This document shows positions 50,146 to 59,463 of a stretch of DNA of 64,000 nucleotides, one piece after another. The translations under genes and the position numbers were made by a program. The stretch's first letter is position 1, and the number at the start of each line of letters is the position of its first letter. Origin of the DNA: Chthonobacter rhizosphaerae (lineage in GTDB: Bacteria > Pseudomonadota > Alphaproteobacteria > Rhizobiales > Pleomorphomonadaceae); NCBI RefSeq assembly GCF_013839525.1, contig NZ_JACDIS010000008.1:62001-126000 (forward strand), given 5' to 3'. The notes beneath the pieces were generated by a model. That model saw only the letters and a program-made list of their open reading frames with translations, did not search any database and had not been told where the DNA came from.

Positions 50146-50889
50146 TCACGAAAGCCCGAAGGACCGCACCAGGCTGCCGGCGAGGAGGGACCAGCCGTCG
50201 ACGAGGACGAAGAAGATGAGCTTGAACGGCAGGGACACGACGGCGGGCGGCATCATCATCATGCCCATCGCCATGAGGATGGACGACACGACCATGTCGA
50301 TGATGACGAACGGCAGGTAGATCAGGAAGCCGATCTCGAAGGCGCGCCGGAGCTCGGAGATCATGAAGGCCGGGATGAGGATGCGCAGGCTCAGTTCCTC
50401 GGCGGTGGCGGGCGCCTCCTGGTTGGCGAGATCGAGGAAGAGCGCGACGTCCTCCTCGCGGACCTGCGTGCGCATGAAGGTGTGGAAGGGGGCGATCGCC
50501 CGCTCGGCCCCCTCGCCGAGTTCCAGCGTGCCCTCGATGACCGGCTGGATGCCGTCCTCGTAGGACGCCTCGAAGGTCGGCTGCATGATGAAGGCCGTGA
50601 GGAAGAGGGCGAGCGAGATCATCACCGCGTTCGGCGGCGCCGACTGGAGGCCGATGGCGGTGCGCAGGAGCGACAGGACGACGACGATCCGGGTGAAGGA
50701 CGTCATCATGACGAGGATGGACGGGGCGAGGCTGAGGACCGTGATGAGGCCGATCAGCTGGACGGCCCGCTCGGTGAGGGTGGTGCCTTCACCGAGCGCG
50801 ATGGAAATGTCCTGGGCCGCCGCGGGCACGACCGCCGCGACCCATCCGCCCGCCGCCAAGAGCGCCAGCCTGCCCCACCGCATCGCCAT
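50146..50889 (-). CDS. fliP: Flagellar export gate protein FliP
   Basis: A 247-residue core protein of the flagellar type III export gate. A signal peptide (VAAVVPAAAQ) precedes the conserved SILVMMTSFTRIVVVLSLLR with TAIGLQSAPPNAVMISLALF, the loop FHTFMRTQVREEDVALFLDL, and IPAFMISELRRAFEIGFLIY with LPFVIIDMVVSSILMAMGMM. The start at 50889 gives the usual length; the frame stays open further upstream into Arg/Pro-rich junk. It lies alone, separated from fliO by about 260 bp that contains a terminator, whereas fliQ, fliR and flhB are on the other strand 4 kb away. Confidence 0.97.
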   Translation of the reverse strand: MAMRWGRLALLAAGGWVAAVVPAAAQDISIALGEGTTLTERAVQLIGLITVLSLAPSILVMMTSFTRIVVVLSLLRTAIGLQSAPPNAVMISLALFLTAFIMQPTFEASYEDGIQPVIEGTLELGEGAERAIAPFHTFMRTQVREEDVALFLDLANQEAPATAEELSLRILIPAFMISELRRAFEIGFLIYLPFVIIDMVVSSILMAMGMMMMPPAVVSLPFKLIFFVLVDGWSLLAGSLVRSFGLS

Positions 50890-50942
50890 CGTGTCCACCT
50901 GGTATCGCCGCCCCGGACGGGGCGCCCGTCGTCTGCCGGACG

Positions 50943-50982
50943 AAAAAGGGCCGGCGGGAGAGCGGCCTCTCACCCCGCCGGC
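50943..50982 (-). terminator. Terminator-like hairpin between fliO and fliP
   Basis: On the minus strand GCCGGCGGG pairs with CCCGCCGGC, with an inner GAGAG/CTCTC stem, and TTTTT follows. It lies downstream of fliO and about 54 bp before the fliP start. Confidence 0.75.
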
Positions 50983-51149
50983 ACGGACGCGTCACGCCAT
51001 GGAACGAACGCCGCCGGCGACGCGGGGCGGTGTCGCCCCGGACGCCGGCTGAAGGACGGCGGGCAGGCTCCCGCGGGAGCCCTGGCCGCGCCGCCGTGCC
51101 GGTCGCGGCTGCCCGAGCCGGAGGCCGGGCGAGCCGACCGGCGGGCCGG

Positions 51150-52886
51150 TCAGGACCGGCCGGACGAGCGGTTGCCGTCGCCGGCCAGCTCGTCGAGCAG
51201 GCGGGCCATCTCATCCTCCAGGGAGGTGAAATCGTCCGCCTTGGAGGGGGTCTGCTGGGCCGGCTTGTCGATCGTCACCGGAGGCGCCGCCTCCGGGGCG
51301 GGCTCGACCCGCTCGGCCCCGAAGTCCAGCACAGGCTCGGGCCGGCGGGCGCCCGGGTTCGGCTCCTCGACCAGGATCCGGGCGAGGTCGTCGGCGAGGC
51401 TGGCGCCGATGTCGCCGCGCGGGGCAGGCTCGACGGCCGGCAGGACCGCCGCGCTCGGGCCGGCGGTGCGGGCGAGCGTCTCCGGCTCCACCTTCGGGAA
51501 CTGGGGCGCGTCGGCCAGCCCGTCGTCGGACACCGGCTTCAGGCCGATCTGCTCCGGCTCCAGTCGCGCGCGGTCCGGGCCGGCGGCCTGCACCGGCGCG
51601 GGTGCCGGCTGCGGGACGGGCGCGTCGGCGACGGTCTCCACCCGGATCGGGCCGCCGGCCGGGGCCGGCGTCACGCGGGGGCGGAACCAGGCGCTGGCGG
51701 AGCCGAGCACGGTCTTCGGAGCGGAGGCGGCCGGCGCGGGGGCGGGAGCCGGCGGCTCGACGGCCGGCGGTTCCACCACGGGCTCCTCGGCGACGGCCGG
51801 AGCGGGCGGGACCGGCGCCTGGGGCGGCGTCTCGCGCATGGTGAAGGCCGCTGGGCCGCGCGTCGGGCGGGCGTATGTCGCCGGCGGCGGCGTCGGGGCG
51901 CGGGCGGGCGCCGGCGGGGGAGCGGACGCGGCCGCCGGAGCGGAAGAGGCCGCCGGGCGGGGCTCGTCCACATCGAGGCGGAGGGCTTCGTCGAGGCGCG
52001 CGGCGAGATCGTCGAACGGAATGGCCGGGGCCTTCGGGTCGACCGCCGGCTCGGGAGCGGCGGCCTCGGCGACGAGCGGCGGCGTGGCGATGGGCTCGGT
52101 TCGGGCGACCGGGCGGCTCGGCGCCGGCGGCACGTAGGGCTTGGCCGGGCCGGCGGGCGCCGGAGGCTCGGCGGCCGCCTGGACCGGAGCCGCGACGGGC
52201 GCCGGATGGGACGGCGCCGACTGGAGCGGCGGATTGGCGCGAGGCGTGAAGCGACGGTCGGCGGCGGGCCGCGCGTCCGCCGCCGGGCGCGGTTCGGCCG
52301 GCTCGACCGGGCGGATCTCGGCGGCGGGTCGGAGCGGCCGGACCGTGCTGTCCTGGGCGGGCTCGAGGCGGGCGACCGGGGGCTCCGCCCGTTCGGCGGC
52401 GAAGGCCCGCTCGGACGGGGACTGGCGCTCGGACGGGGACTGGCGCTCCGCCTGGGCGTGACGCTCGGACGGGCCGGGACGCTCGGGAGCGCGGCGATCG
52501 GGCCGGTCGTCGGGCGCCGGGGGCGACGGCACGTCGAAGGCCTGGGGCGGACGGGCGACGCGGCCGGCGGTGGTGCCGACCGGGACGCCCTTGATGATGG
52601 TCTGCTCGACCACGACGTCGGACGGACCTCCGATCAGGATCAGGTGTTCCACGTTGTCGCGCCGTATCAGCACCAGGCGCCGACGATTGTCCACGGCCGT
52701 CACGTCCATCACGGCCAGGCGGGGCTGCCGGCTGCGCATGGTGCCGAGGGCGGACCGGCCAACCGTCGCGTTCCAAAGGCGCGGAAGGATGAACCAGCAG
52801 AACACACCGAACAGAACGACGAGGACGATGATGATCGCCCTCCCACCGCCTGTCGATCCAAACCACTCAACGAGCTGATCCTGCAT
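51150..52886 (-). CDS. fliO: FliO-like flagellar export protein with a very long C-terminal extension
   Basis: A 578-residue protein. Residues about 1-105 are FliO-like: one transmembrane segment (GRAIIIVLVVLFGVFCWFIL) and the small cytoplasmic beta domain RLAVMDVTAVDNRRRLVLIR, DNVEHLILIGGPSDVVVEQT. FliO assists assembly of the FliP/FliR export gate. The remaining 470 residues are low-complexity Pro/Ala/Arg/Glu-rich with short repeats (SPSERQ, PVARTEP) and two short conserved-looking acidic segments near the C-terminus (GLADAPQFPKVEPETL, DFTSLEDEMARLLDELAGDG). Family members are usually 100-250 residues. It is divergent from flgB; fliP follows after a terminator. Confidence 0.85.
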   Translation of the reverse strand: MQDQLVEWFGSTGGGRAIIIVLVVLFGVFCWFILPRLWNATVGRSALGTMRSRQPRLAVMDVTAVDNRRRLVLIRRDNVEHLILIGGPSDVVVEQTIIKGVPVGTTAGRVARPPQAFDVPSPPAPDDRPDRRAPERPGPSERHAQAERQSPSERQSPSERAFAAERAEPPVARLEPAQDSTVRPLRPAAEIRPVEPAEPRPAADARPAADRRFTPRANPPLQSAPSHPAPVAAPVQAAAEPPAPAGPAKPYVPPAPSRPVARTEPIATPPLVAEAAAPEPAVDPKAPAIPFDDLAARLDEALRLDVDEPRPAASSAPAAASAPPPAPARAPTPPPATYARPTRGPAAFTMRETPPQAPVPPAPAVAEEPVVEPPAVEPPAPAPAPAASAPKTVLGSASAWFRPRVTPAPAGGPIRVETVADAPVPQPAPAPVQAAGPDRARLEPEQIGLKPVSDDGLADAPQFPKVEPETLARTAGPSAAVLPAVEPAPRGDIGASLADDLARILVEEPNPGARRPEPVLDFGAERVEPAPEAAPPVTIDKPAQQTPSKADDFTSLEDEMARLLDELAGDGNRSSGRS

Positions 52887-53213
52887 TTCGCTCTCTTGGT
52901 CGATTCCTGTGCAGCGACGGGTGCACCCCGGGGCGTCAGCGAATCCTGGACGTATTCCAACATAGTAAACTGTCGGGCAATGTTTGCCGACCCCCCGCCC
53001 ATTCCGCTGAACGATGGGCCACCCGACCTGTCACAACCGCTACGCCATTACTACGGGATCAAGGTTCCTGCCAATCTGCCCGGCAAGCATTAACGGCTCG
53101 TTAACCATGCGCTCGGCAGAATATGCCTACTATAAAATATGTCACGCCCGAGTCGAACGCCCACATCGCGAGCCGATGGAAGGGCCGGCCCGGCGCCAAG
53201 GAGCGGCCGGTCC
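52887..53213. other. Divergent intergenic region between fliO and flgB
   Basis: About 327 bp without a gene. It is AT-richer between 52950 and 53150 and contains the CtrA box at 53090-53104, 109 bp before flgB. A tactataaaatat stretch at 53128-53140 could serve as a -10 region toward flgB. No sigma-54 element was found on either strand. Confidence 0.6.
53090..53104 (+). promoter_or_regulatory. CtrA-type box upstream of flgB
   Basis: TTAA-CGGCTCG-TTAA, a perfect N7 box with the frequent trailing ACC. The 22 bases around it nearly equal the imperfect box before flagellin 3. It is 109 bp before flgB and 204 bp before the divergent fliO-like gene. Confidence 0.75.
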
Positions 53214-53621
53214 ATGGGGATTTCCGACCTGACGGTGATGCGGGCGATCCGCGAGAAGCTGAAGTTCCACGAGCAGCGCCAGACCGTTCTCGCCGACAAC
53301 GTGGCCAACGCGTCGACCCCGGGCTTCAGGGGGCGGGACCTGAAGGCGCCGGACTTCTTCCGTGTGGCGGCGGCGGGCAATCCGCCGGCCGGGGTCGCGC
53401 CGGCGGTGACCAACGCCGCCCACCTGCCGGGGCGGGTGTCGACGGCGAAGGCGTTCAAGGACGAGGCCGTCGCCGGCTACGAGGTGACGCCGGACGGCAA
53501 CGCGGTGGTGCTCGAAGAGCAGATGATGAAGATCTCGCAGAACCAGATGGACTTCCAGATGGCGACCTCGCTCTACCAGCGCAGCGTCGGCCTCCTGAAG
53601 ACCGCCATCGGCAAGCGGTGA
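53214..53621 (+). CDS. flgB: Flagellar proximal rod protein FlgB
   Basis: A 135-residue rod subunit. The N-terminal FlgB pattern KLKFHEQRQTVLADNVANAS with TPGFRGRDLKAPDF and the C-terminal MMKISQNQMDFQMATSLYQR with SVGLLKTAIGKR are characteristic. It forms the rod base with FlgC, FlgF and FliE. The start at 53214 gives MGISDLTVMRAIREK; a 25-codon longer form lacks family support. It is the first gene of a long operon behind a CtrA box and lies 14 bp before flgC. Confidence 0.96.
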   Translation: MGISDLTVMRAIREKLKFHEQRQTVLADNVANASTPGFRGRDLKAPDFFRVAAAGNPPAGVAPAVTNAAHLPGRVSTAKAFKDEAVAGYEVTPDGNAVVLEEQMMKISQNQMDFQMATSLYQRSVGLLKTAIGKR

Positions 53622-53635
53622 AGGGGCAGGGGACC

Positions 53636-54046
53636 ATGGACTTCCTGAAGACGCTGATGGTGTCGGCCGCGGGCCTCAAGGTGCAGTCGGGGCGGATGCG
53701 GGTGATCGCGGAAAACCTCGCCAACGCGGACAGCGCCGCCCGCACCCCGAACGAGGACCCGTACCGGCGCAAGATCCCGACGGTGACGACCGCCTTCGAC
53801 AAGGAACTCGGCGCCCAGATCGTGAAGCTCGGCAAGGTCGACGCCGACCGGAGCGACTTCGACAGCCGCTACGAGCCGGGCCACCCGGCCGCCGACGCCA
53901 ACGGCATGGTGCGCTACCCGAACGTCTCGTCGCTGATCGAGAGCGTGGACATGCGGGAGGCCCAGCGCACCTACGAGGCCAACCTCAACGTGGTGTCGGC
54001 GACCCGCTCGATGCTGCAGCGGACGATCGACATCCTGCGCGGCTGA
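53636..54046 (+). CDS. flgC: Flagellar proximal rod protein FlgC
   Basis: A 136-residue rod subunit. The N-terminus MDFLKTLMVSAAGLKVQSGR and MRVIAENLANADSAARTPNE precede the FlgC-type YEPGHPAADANGMVRYPNVS and the terminal SVDMREAQRTYEANLNVVSA. A gcaggggacc ribosome-binding site is present. It follows flgB by 14 bp and precedes fliE by 67 bp. Confidence 0.97.
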   Translation: MDFLKTLMVSAAGLKVQSGRMRVIAENLANADSAARTPNEDPYRRKIPTVTTAFDKELGAQIVKLGKVDADRSDFDSRYEPGHPAADANGMVRYPNVSSLIESVDMREAQRTYEANLNVVSATRSMLQRTIDILRG

Positions 54047-54113
54047 TCCGCGCTTACCCGTCCCCACCCGACGCCGCGCCGCCGGACGGCGCCTTTGAGA
54101 CTGGAACGAACCC

Positions 54114-54443
54114 ATGGCCATCACGACGCCGCTCAACGCCACCAACGCCTACGGAGCCATGGCCCGGATCGCGGGCCGCCTCACGGACACGCAGCAGCCG
54201 GCCGGCAAGGCGGCCGGCGCGGATCCGTCGAGCTTCGCCGGCCTCGTCCGCGACCAGATCGACACGTTGGTCCAGCAGGGCAACGCCACGGAAGCCATGC
54301 AGCGCGACCTCCTCGCCGGGAAGGCGGACGTGATCGACGTGGTGACGGCGGTGTCCGAGACCGAACTGGCGCTGGAGACCATGGTGTCGGTGCGCGACAA
54401 GGTGATCGCCGCCTACGAGGAGATCATGCGGATGCCGATCTGA
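54114..54443 (+). CDS. fliE: MS-ring/rod junction protein FliE
   Basis: A 109-residue protein connecting the MS ring to the rod. The C-terminal block LAGKADVIDVVTAVSETELA followed by LETMVSVRDKVIAAYEEIMR and MPI is the family signature. The N-terminus is variable. It is probably exported without a cleaved signal by the type III system. It lies between flgC and fliQ in the flgB operon, 73 bp before fliQ. Confidence 0.95.
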   Translation: MAITTPLNATNAYGAMARIAGRLTDTQQPAGKAAGADPSSFAGLVRDQIDTLVQQGNATEAMQRDLLAGKADVIDVVTAVSETELALETMVSVRDKVIAAYEEIMRMPI

Positions 54444-54516
54444 CGGCGGCCGCCGCTCCTCCTCCGCCCGCCAGCTTTCCGCCCACCGTTCGAAGACCAC
54501 AAGGACCGCTCGCCGC

Positions 54517-54780
54517 ATGACCGGAGCCGACGCCCTCGACATCGCGCGCGACGCCATCTGGGTGACCGTGGAGATCGCCGCGCCGACCATGCTGGTCGGC
54601 CTCGTGATCGGCCTGACCGTGGCGCTGTTCCAGGCGCTGACGCAGATCCAGGAGATGACGATCGCCTTCGTGCCGAAGATCCTGGCCATCTTCATCGTGC
54701 TGATCCTGGCGCTCCCGTTCATGTCGGACGCGCTCAACGGCTTCATGCTGCGCATCTCCGAGCGGATCGTGGCGGGGTGA
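54517..54780 (+). CDS. fliQ: Flagellar export gate protein FliQ
   Basis: An 87-residue protein with two transmembrane segments: VTVEIAAPTMLVGLVIGLTV (about 17-40) and IAFVPKILAIFIVLILALPF (about 50-72). Between them lies the conserved FQALTQIQEMT. It is a core gate subunit with FliP and FliR. The length matches the family. It ends one base before the fliR start. Confidence 0.96.
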   Translation: MTGADALDIARDAIWVTVEIAAPTMLVGLVIGLTVALFQALTQIQEMTIAFVPKILAIFIVLILALPFMSDALNGFMLRISERIVAG

Positions 54781-54781
54781 G

Positions 54782-55546
54782 ATGACGATCCGCATCCTCC
54801 CGGAGGTGACGGTTCTGTTCATCCTGCTGTTCGGGCGGCTCGGCGCCATGGTGATGCTGCTGCCGACGCTGGGCGAGCAGGCGGTGCCGGTGCGCTTCCG
54901 GCTGGCGCTCGCCCTGGTGCTGACCCTGATCTTCTACCCGATCGTGTCCACGACCCTGCCGCAGGGCCTGCAGGACAACACCCCGGCGCTTCTGGCTGCC
55001 CTCGGCCGGGAGGTGCTGATCGGGCTCGCGCTCGGGCTGGTGGCGCGGCTGGCGCTGTCGGTGGCGCAGATCGCCGGCACGGCGGTGGCGGCGAACATCG
55101 GCCTGTCGTTCGCCCAGTCGGTGGACCCGACCATGGGGCAGCAGGGCGCCATCATCGCGAGCTTCCTGTCGGTCACCGGGCTGACGCTGGTGTTCGTGAC
55201 CGACCTCCACCACGTGGCGATCGCCGGGATCGCGGAGAGCTACCGGATGTTCCCGCCGGGCGGGGCGCTGCCGATCGCCGATTTCCGCGACGCGGCGCTG
55301 ATGGCGGTGGCGGAGAGCTTCAAGCTCGGCATCCAGATCGCGGCGCCCTTCCTGCTGTTCGGTCTCGTCTTCAACCTGGGGCTCGGCGTGCTGCAGAAGC
55401 TGATGCCGCAGCTGCAGGTGTTCTTCCTCGCCATGCCGGTCTCGATCGGCGTCGGCCTCATCCTGTTCGCGCTTCTCATCGGCACCATGACGACCACCTA
55501 CGTGGAGCACGTCCGGATGGTGCTGATGCGCTTCATCGGTCCGTGA
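54782..55546 (+). CDS. fliR: Flagellar export gate protein FliR
   Basis: A 254-residue integral membrane protein with several hydrophobic helices. The N-terminal FILLFGRLGAMVMLLPTLGE, the central GTAVAANIGLSFAQSVDPTM and KLMPQLQVFFLAMPVSIGVG are typical of FliR. It completes the FliPQR export pore in the inner membrane. It starts one base after the fliQ stop codon and lies 15 bp before flhB. Confidence 0.96.
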   Translation: MTIRILPEVTVLFILLFGRLGAMVMLLPTLGEQAVPVRFRLALALVLTLIFYPIVSTTLPQGLQDNTPALLAALGREVLIGLALGLVARLALSVAQIAGTAVAANIGLSFAQSVDPTMGQQGAIIASFLSVTGLTLVFVTDLHHVAIAGIAESYRMFPPGGALPIADFRDAALMAVAESFKLGIQIAAPFLLFGLVFNLGLGVLQKLMPQLQVFFLAMPVSIGVGLILFALLIGTMTTTYVEHVRMVLMRFIGP

Positions 55547-55561
55547 CGGAGACGCCCCGCC

Positions 55562-56635
55562 ATGGCCGAGGGAGACGACAGCGACAAGACAGAAGAACCA
55601 ACCCAGCGAAAACTGGACCAGGCGCTCGAACAGGGCGACGTCGCGAAAAGCCAGGAGGTGGTGACCTTCTTCACCCTGGCGGCGGTGACGCTGATCGTCT
55701 GGTCGGTGGGGAACGGCACGGTGACGGGGCTGGTGCCGCCGCTGCGGGGGCTTCTGGAGCACGCGGGCGACATCAGCATGGACGGGGGCGGGCTGCGCCG
55801 CCTGTTCCTGGCGGTGATCGCAGCGGTGGGCCTGGCGATCGCCGCGCCGGTGCTGCTGATGATGCTCGCCGGGATCGCCGGGCACGCGATCCAGCACCGG
55901 CTGGTGTTCTCGACGAAGACGATCCAGCCGCGCTTCTCCAAGGTGTCGCCGCTGCAGGGCCTGAAGCGGCTGTTCTCGCCGGAGACGCTGGCCAATTTCG
56001 TGAAGGGGCTGATCAAGCTCGCCCTCGTCGGCGGCGTCATGCTGTGGGTGCTGTGGCCGGAGCGCCAGCGGCTCGCCGGCATGGTGACCATGGATCCGGC
56101 GAGCCTCCTCGGCATCGCCCAGGCCGAGGCGGTGACCATGCTCGCCGCCATGCTGGCGATCGTGTTCCTGATCGGCATCGGCGACCTCATCTGGTCGCGC
56201 CAGCGCTGGCACCAGCGGCAGCGGATGTCGATGCAGGAGATCAAGGAGGAGTACAAGCAGACCGAAGGCGACCCGGCGGTGAAGGCGAAGATCAAGCAGA
56301 TCCGCATGGAACGCTCGCGCCGACGCATGATGGCGGCGGTGCCGACCGCCACGGTGGTGGTCACCAACCCGACCCACTACGCGGTGGCGCTGAAGTACGA
56401 GGAAGGCATGCAGGCGCCGGTATGCGTGGCCAAGGGCACGGACGCGGTGGCGCTGAAGATCCGCGAGGTGGCGACCGCACACCAGGTGTCCATCGTGGAG
56501 AACCCGCCGCTCGCCCGGGCGCTCTACGCCACGGTGGAGCTCGACGAACTGGTGCCGGAGCAGCACTACAAGGCGGTGGCCGAGGTGATCGGCTTCGTGA
56601 TGAACCTGAAGAAGAAGGCCAGCTGGCGCGGCTGA
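55562..56635 (+). CDS. flhB: Flagellar export switch protein FlhB
   Basis: A 357-residue export gate protein. The cytoplasmic start DDSDKTEEPTQRKLDQALEQ is typical, followed by four membrane segments and a cytoplasmic domain. The autocleavage motif NPTH is present in TVVVTNPTHYAVALKYEEGM, and the domain continues KGTDAVALKIREVATAHQVS. FlhB switches export specificity from rod/hook to filament proteins. It lies 15 bp after fliR, and cckA follows about 166 bp downstream. Confidence 0.97.
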   Translation: MAEGDDSDKTEEPTQRKLDQALEQGDVAKSQEVVTFFTLAAVTLIVWSVGNGTVTGLVPPLRGLLEHAGDISMDGGGLRRLFLAVIAAVGLAIAAPVLLMMLAGIAGHAIQHRLVFSTKTIQPRFSKVSPLQGLKRLFSPETLANFVKGLIKLALVGGVMLWVLWPERQRLAGMVTMDPASLLGIAQAEAVTMLAAMLAIVFLIGIGDLIWSRQRWHQRQRMSMQEIKEEYKQTEGDPAVKAKIKQIRMERSRRRMMAAVPTATVVVTNPTHYAVALKYEEGMQAPVCVAKGTDAVALKIREVATAHQVSIVENPPLARALYATVELDELVPEQHYKAVAEVIGFVMNLKKKASWRG

Positions 56636-56801
56636 CGGCGCCCGGCGCCGCCGCCTTTCTCGCCGGTTCGGGGTCCTCGCCGGTTCACCGGGGGCGGGGG
56701 AAAGGCTATGGAAGGGCGCGGATCCGGCGATTCCCGGGCTGCGGCGGATCGTCGGTCGTGGTTAATCTCAGATGCTGAACCCGAATCAAGGTTTTGAAGG
56801 C

Positions 56802-59342
56802 ATGAGCGACAGCGACGCGGCTCCCTCGGTGGAGGCGGCGGTCATCGACCGGTCGGAGCGGGGCGGCAACGTGGGCCTGCTCGTGGCCCTGGCGCTCGCG
56901 CTGGTGACGGCCGCGGCCGTGTTCGCCATGCTCGACCGGTCGTCGGCGGAGCCCTACGTGCTCGGCCTCCTGGGGCTTCTCGCGGTGGTGGGGGTGTTCT
57001 CCCTGTTCGCCGGGGCGATCGGCCTGCTGAGGTTCGGCGCGAAGACGGACGGGCAGACGACGCTCGCCAAGCGCTTCCTGGACGGTACGTCGGACGGGGT
57101 CTGCGTGACCGACGACGAGGGCCGCATCATCTACGCCAACACCGCCTACGGCCGGCTGATCCGGGCCGAGACGGCGAGCGAGGTGCGCACGGTGGAGCGC
57201 GTCTTCTCCGGCGACCCGGACGCGGCGGACGCCATCTTCCGGCTGTCGCACGCCGCCCGGGAGGCCCGGACGGCGGAGGAGGAGGTGCGCGTCGCCCATC
57301 CGATCGGCCGCAGCGAGGGATCGGCGCGCTGGTACCGGATCCGGGTGCGCCCGCTCGGCGCCGGCGAGCCGCGCGACCTGACGGTCTGGCGCGTGACCGA
57401 CGTGACGCGAGACCGGGACGAGCAGGAGGACAGCTTCCAGGCGCTGCAGCGGGCGGTGAACTTCCTCGACCACGCGCCGGCGGGCTTCTTCTCGTCGGAC
57501 GCGCTCGGCCGCATCGTCTACATGAACGCCACCCTGGCGGACTGGCTGGGCTACGACCTCGCCGAGTTCGAGGTGGGCTCGGTGTCGCTGTCGGAGATGG
57601 TGGCGAGCGACGGCGCGGCGCTGCTGGACGGGGTGCGCGGCGCGCCAGGCGAGGTGAAGACCGGCATCGTGGACATCGACCTCGTGAAGCGCAACGGCCA
57701 GAGCCTGCCGGTGCGCCTCATCCACCGGGTGCCGGTGGGCACGGACGGCGCCGTGGGCGACAGCCGGACGCTGGTGCTCAACCGCTCGCCGGGGGAGGAC
57801 ATCTCCGAGTCGCTGCGCGCCGCCGAGGTGCGGTTCGCGCGCTTCTTCAACAACACGCCGATCGCCATCGCGTCGATCGACAAGGACGGCCGGATCGGCC
57901 GGACCAACGGTCCGTTCATGAAGCTGTTCGGCCCGTTCCTGAAGCAGGACAGCGGCGCGGCCCGCGGCCGGCTCGTCGACGTGGTGAGCCCGCGGGACCG
58001 GGACTCGGTCGCGGCGGCCGTGAAGGCGGCGGTGGAAGGGCAGGGGCAGATCCCGCCGATCGACGTGTCGCTCGCAGACGACAAGGGCCGGTCGGCGCGC
58101 TTCTTCGTGTCGTCCGTGGAGGAAGGCGCGGGCGACGGCGACGTGGGCGTGCTCTACGCCCTGGAGACGACCGAGCAGCGGGCGCTGGAGGCCCAGTTCG
58201 CCCAGGGCCAGAAGATGCAGGCGATCGGCCAGCTGGCCGGCGGCGTGGCGCACGACTTCAACAACGTGCTGACCGCCATCATCGGCTTCTCCGACCTGCT
58301 GCTGGCGAACCATCGGCCGACCGACCCGTCCTTCCAGGACATCATGAACATCAAGCAGAACGCCAACCGGGCGGCGGGCCTGGTGCGCCAGCTGCTGGCG
58401 TTCTCGCGACGGCAGACGCTGCGCCCGCAGGTGCTGAACCTGTCCGACGTGCTGGCCGACCTCTCGATCCTGCTCGACCGGCTGCTCGGCGAGAAGGTGA
58501 AGCTGAAGGTGGTGCACGGGCGCGACCTGTGGCCCGTGATGGCTGATCTCAACCAGCTGGAGCAGGTGGTGATCAACCTCGCGGTGAACGCCCGCGACGC
58601 CATGCCGGAGAGCGGGCGGGTGGAGGTCCGCACCCTGAACGTGACGGCGGAGCAGTCGGAGGCCTACGCCCACCAGGGCTTCGTGCCCGGCGACTACGTG
58701 ATGATCGAGGTGGAGGACACCGGCACCGGCATGCCGCCGGAGATCATGGAGAAGATCTTCGAGCCGTTCTTCTCCACCAAGGAAGTGGGCAAGGGCACCG
58801 GCCTCGGCCTCTCGACGGTCTACGGCATCGTCAAGCAGACGGGCGGCTACATCTACCCGATCTCGGAGGTGGGCGTCGGCACCACGTTCCGGATCTTCCT
58901 GCCGCGCCATGTGCCGCTGCCCGACGCCCAGCCGAAGAAGAACGTGGAGGCGACGCCCATCGCCGACCTCACCGGCACGGCGACCATCCTGCTGGTCGAG
59001 GACGAGGAGGCGGTGCGGGCCTTCGCGGCGCGGGCGCTGAAGTCGCGCGGCTACACGGTGCACGAGGCCTCGTCCGGCACCGAGGCGCTGGAGGTGATGG
59101 AGGAGACCGGCGGCACCGTGGATCTCGTCGTCTCCGACGTGGTCATGCCCGAGATGGACGGGCCGTCGCTGCTGCGCGAGCTGCGCAAGACGCGGCCGGA
59201 CCTGAAGATCATCTTCGTGTCGGGCTACGCGGAGGACGCCTTCAAGAAGAACCTGCCGGAGAACGAGCAGTTCAACTTCCTGCCCAAACCGTTCAGCCTG
59301 AAGCAGCTGGCGACCACCGTGAAGGAGACGCTGGCGCAGTGA
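56802..59342 (+). CDS. cckA: Hybrid histidine kinase CckA
   Basis: An 846-residue kinase. Two transmembrane segments (about 24-44 and 52-78) precede PAS-type domains (about 90-200, 220-330 and 345-460). The HisKA region is [20 protein letters not shown] with the phospho-accepting His, and the HATPase domain includes [20 protein letters not shown] and [20 protein letters not shown]. The C-terminal receiver domain has [20 protein letters not shown] and [20 protein letters not shown]. This architecture and the AHDFNN motif are CckA, which phosphorylates CtrA through ChpT. ATG 56802 is preferred; ATG 56772 would add ten residues but lacks a ribosome-binding site. Its location after flhB fits the CtrA boxes found in this window. 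Confidence 0.94.
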   Translation: MSDSDAAPSVEAAVIDRSERGGNVGLLVALALALVTAAAVFAMLDRSSAEPYVLGLLGLLAVVGVFSLFAGAIGLLRFGAKTDGQTTLAKRFLDGTSDGVCVTDDEGRIIYANTAYGRLIRAETASEVRTVERVFSGDPDAADAIFRLSHAAREARTAEEEVRVAHPIGRSEGSARWYRIRVRPLGAGEPRDLTVWRVTDVTRDRDEQEDSFQALQRAVNFLDHAPAGFFSSDALGRIVYMNATLADWLGYDLAEFEVGSVSLSEMVASDGAALLDGVRGAPGEVKTGIVDIDLVKRNGQSLPVRLIHRVPVGTDGAVGDSRTLVLNRSPGEDISESLRAAEVRFARFFNNTPIAIASIDKDGRIGRTNGPFMKLFGPFLKQDSGAARGRLVDVVSPRDRDSVAAAVKAAVEGQGQIPPIDVSLADDKGRSARFFVSSVEEGAGDGDVGVLYALETTEQRALEAQFAQGQKMQAIGQLAGGVAHDFNNVLTAIIGFSDLLLANHRPTDPSFQDIMNIKQNANRAAGLVRQLLAFSRRQTLRPQVLNLSDVLADLSILLDRLLGEKVKLKVVHGRDLWPVMADLNQLEQVVINLAVNARDAMPESGRVEVRTLNVTAEQSEAYAHQGFVPGDYVMIEVEDTGTGMPPEIMEKIFEPFFSTKEVGKGTGLGLSTVYGIVKQTGGYIYPISEVGVGTTFRIFLPRHVPLPDAQPKKNVEATPIADLTGTATILLVEDEEAVRAFAARALKSRGYTVHEASSGTEALEVMEETGGTVDLVVSDVVMPEMDGPSLLRELRKTRPDLKIIFVSGYAEDAFKKNLPENEQFNFLPKPFSLKQLATTVKETLAQ

Positions 59343-59463
59343 CGGCGGGCGGGGCGACGGCGGCACGCCTGCGCGACACTGTCGCAGGTCGCTCGCAGGG
59401 CCGCCCGCCGAGCCGACGAGCGGCGGGCTGGACCGCGCATCGACGTTGGGCCAAACAGGGGGC

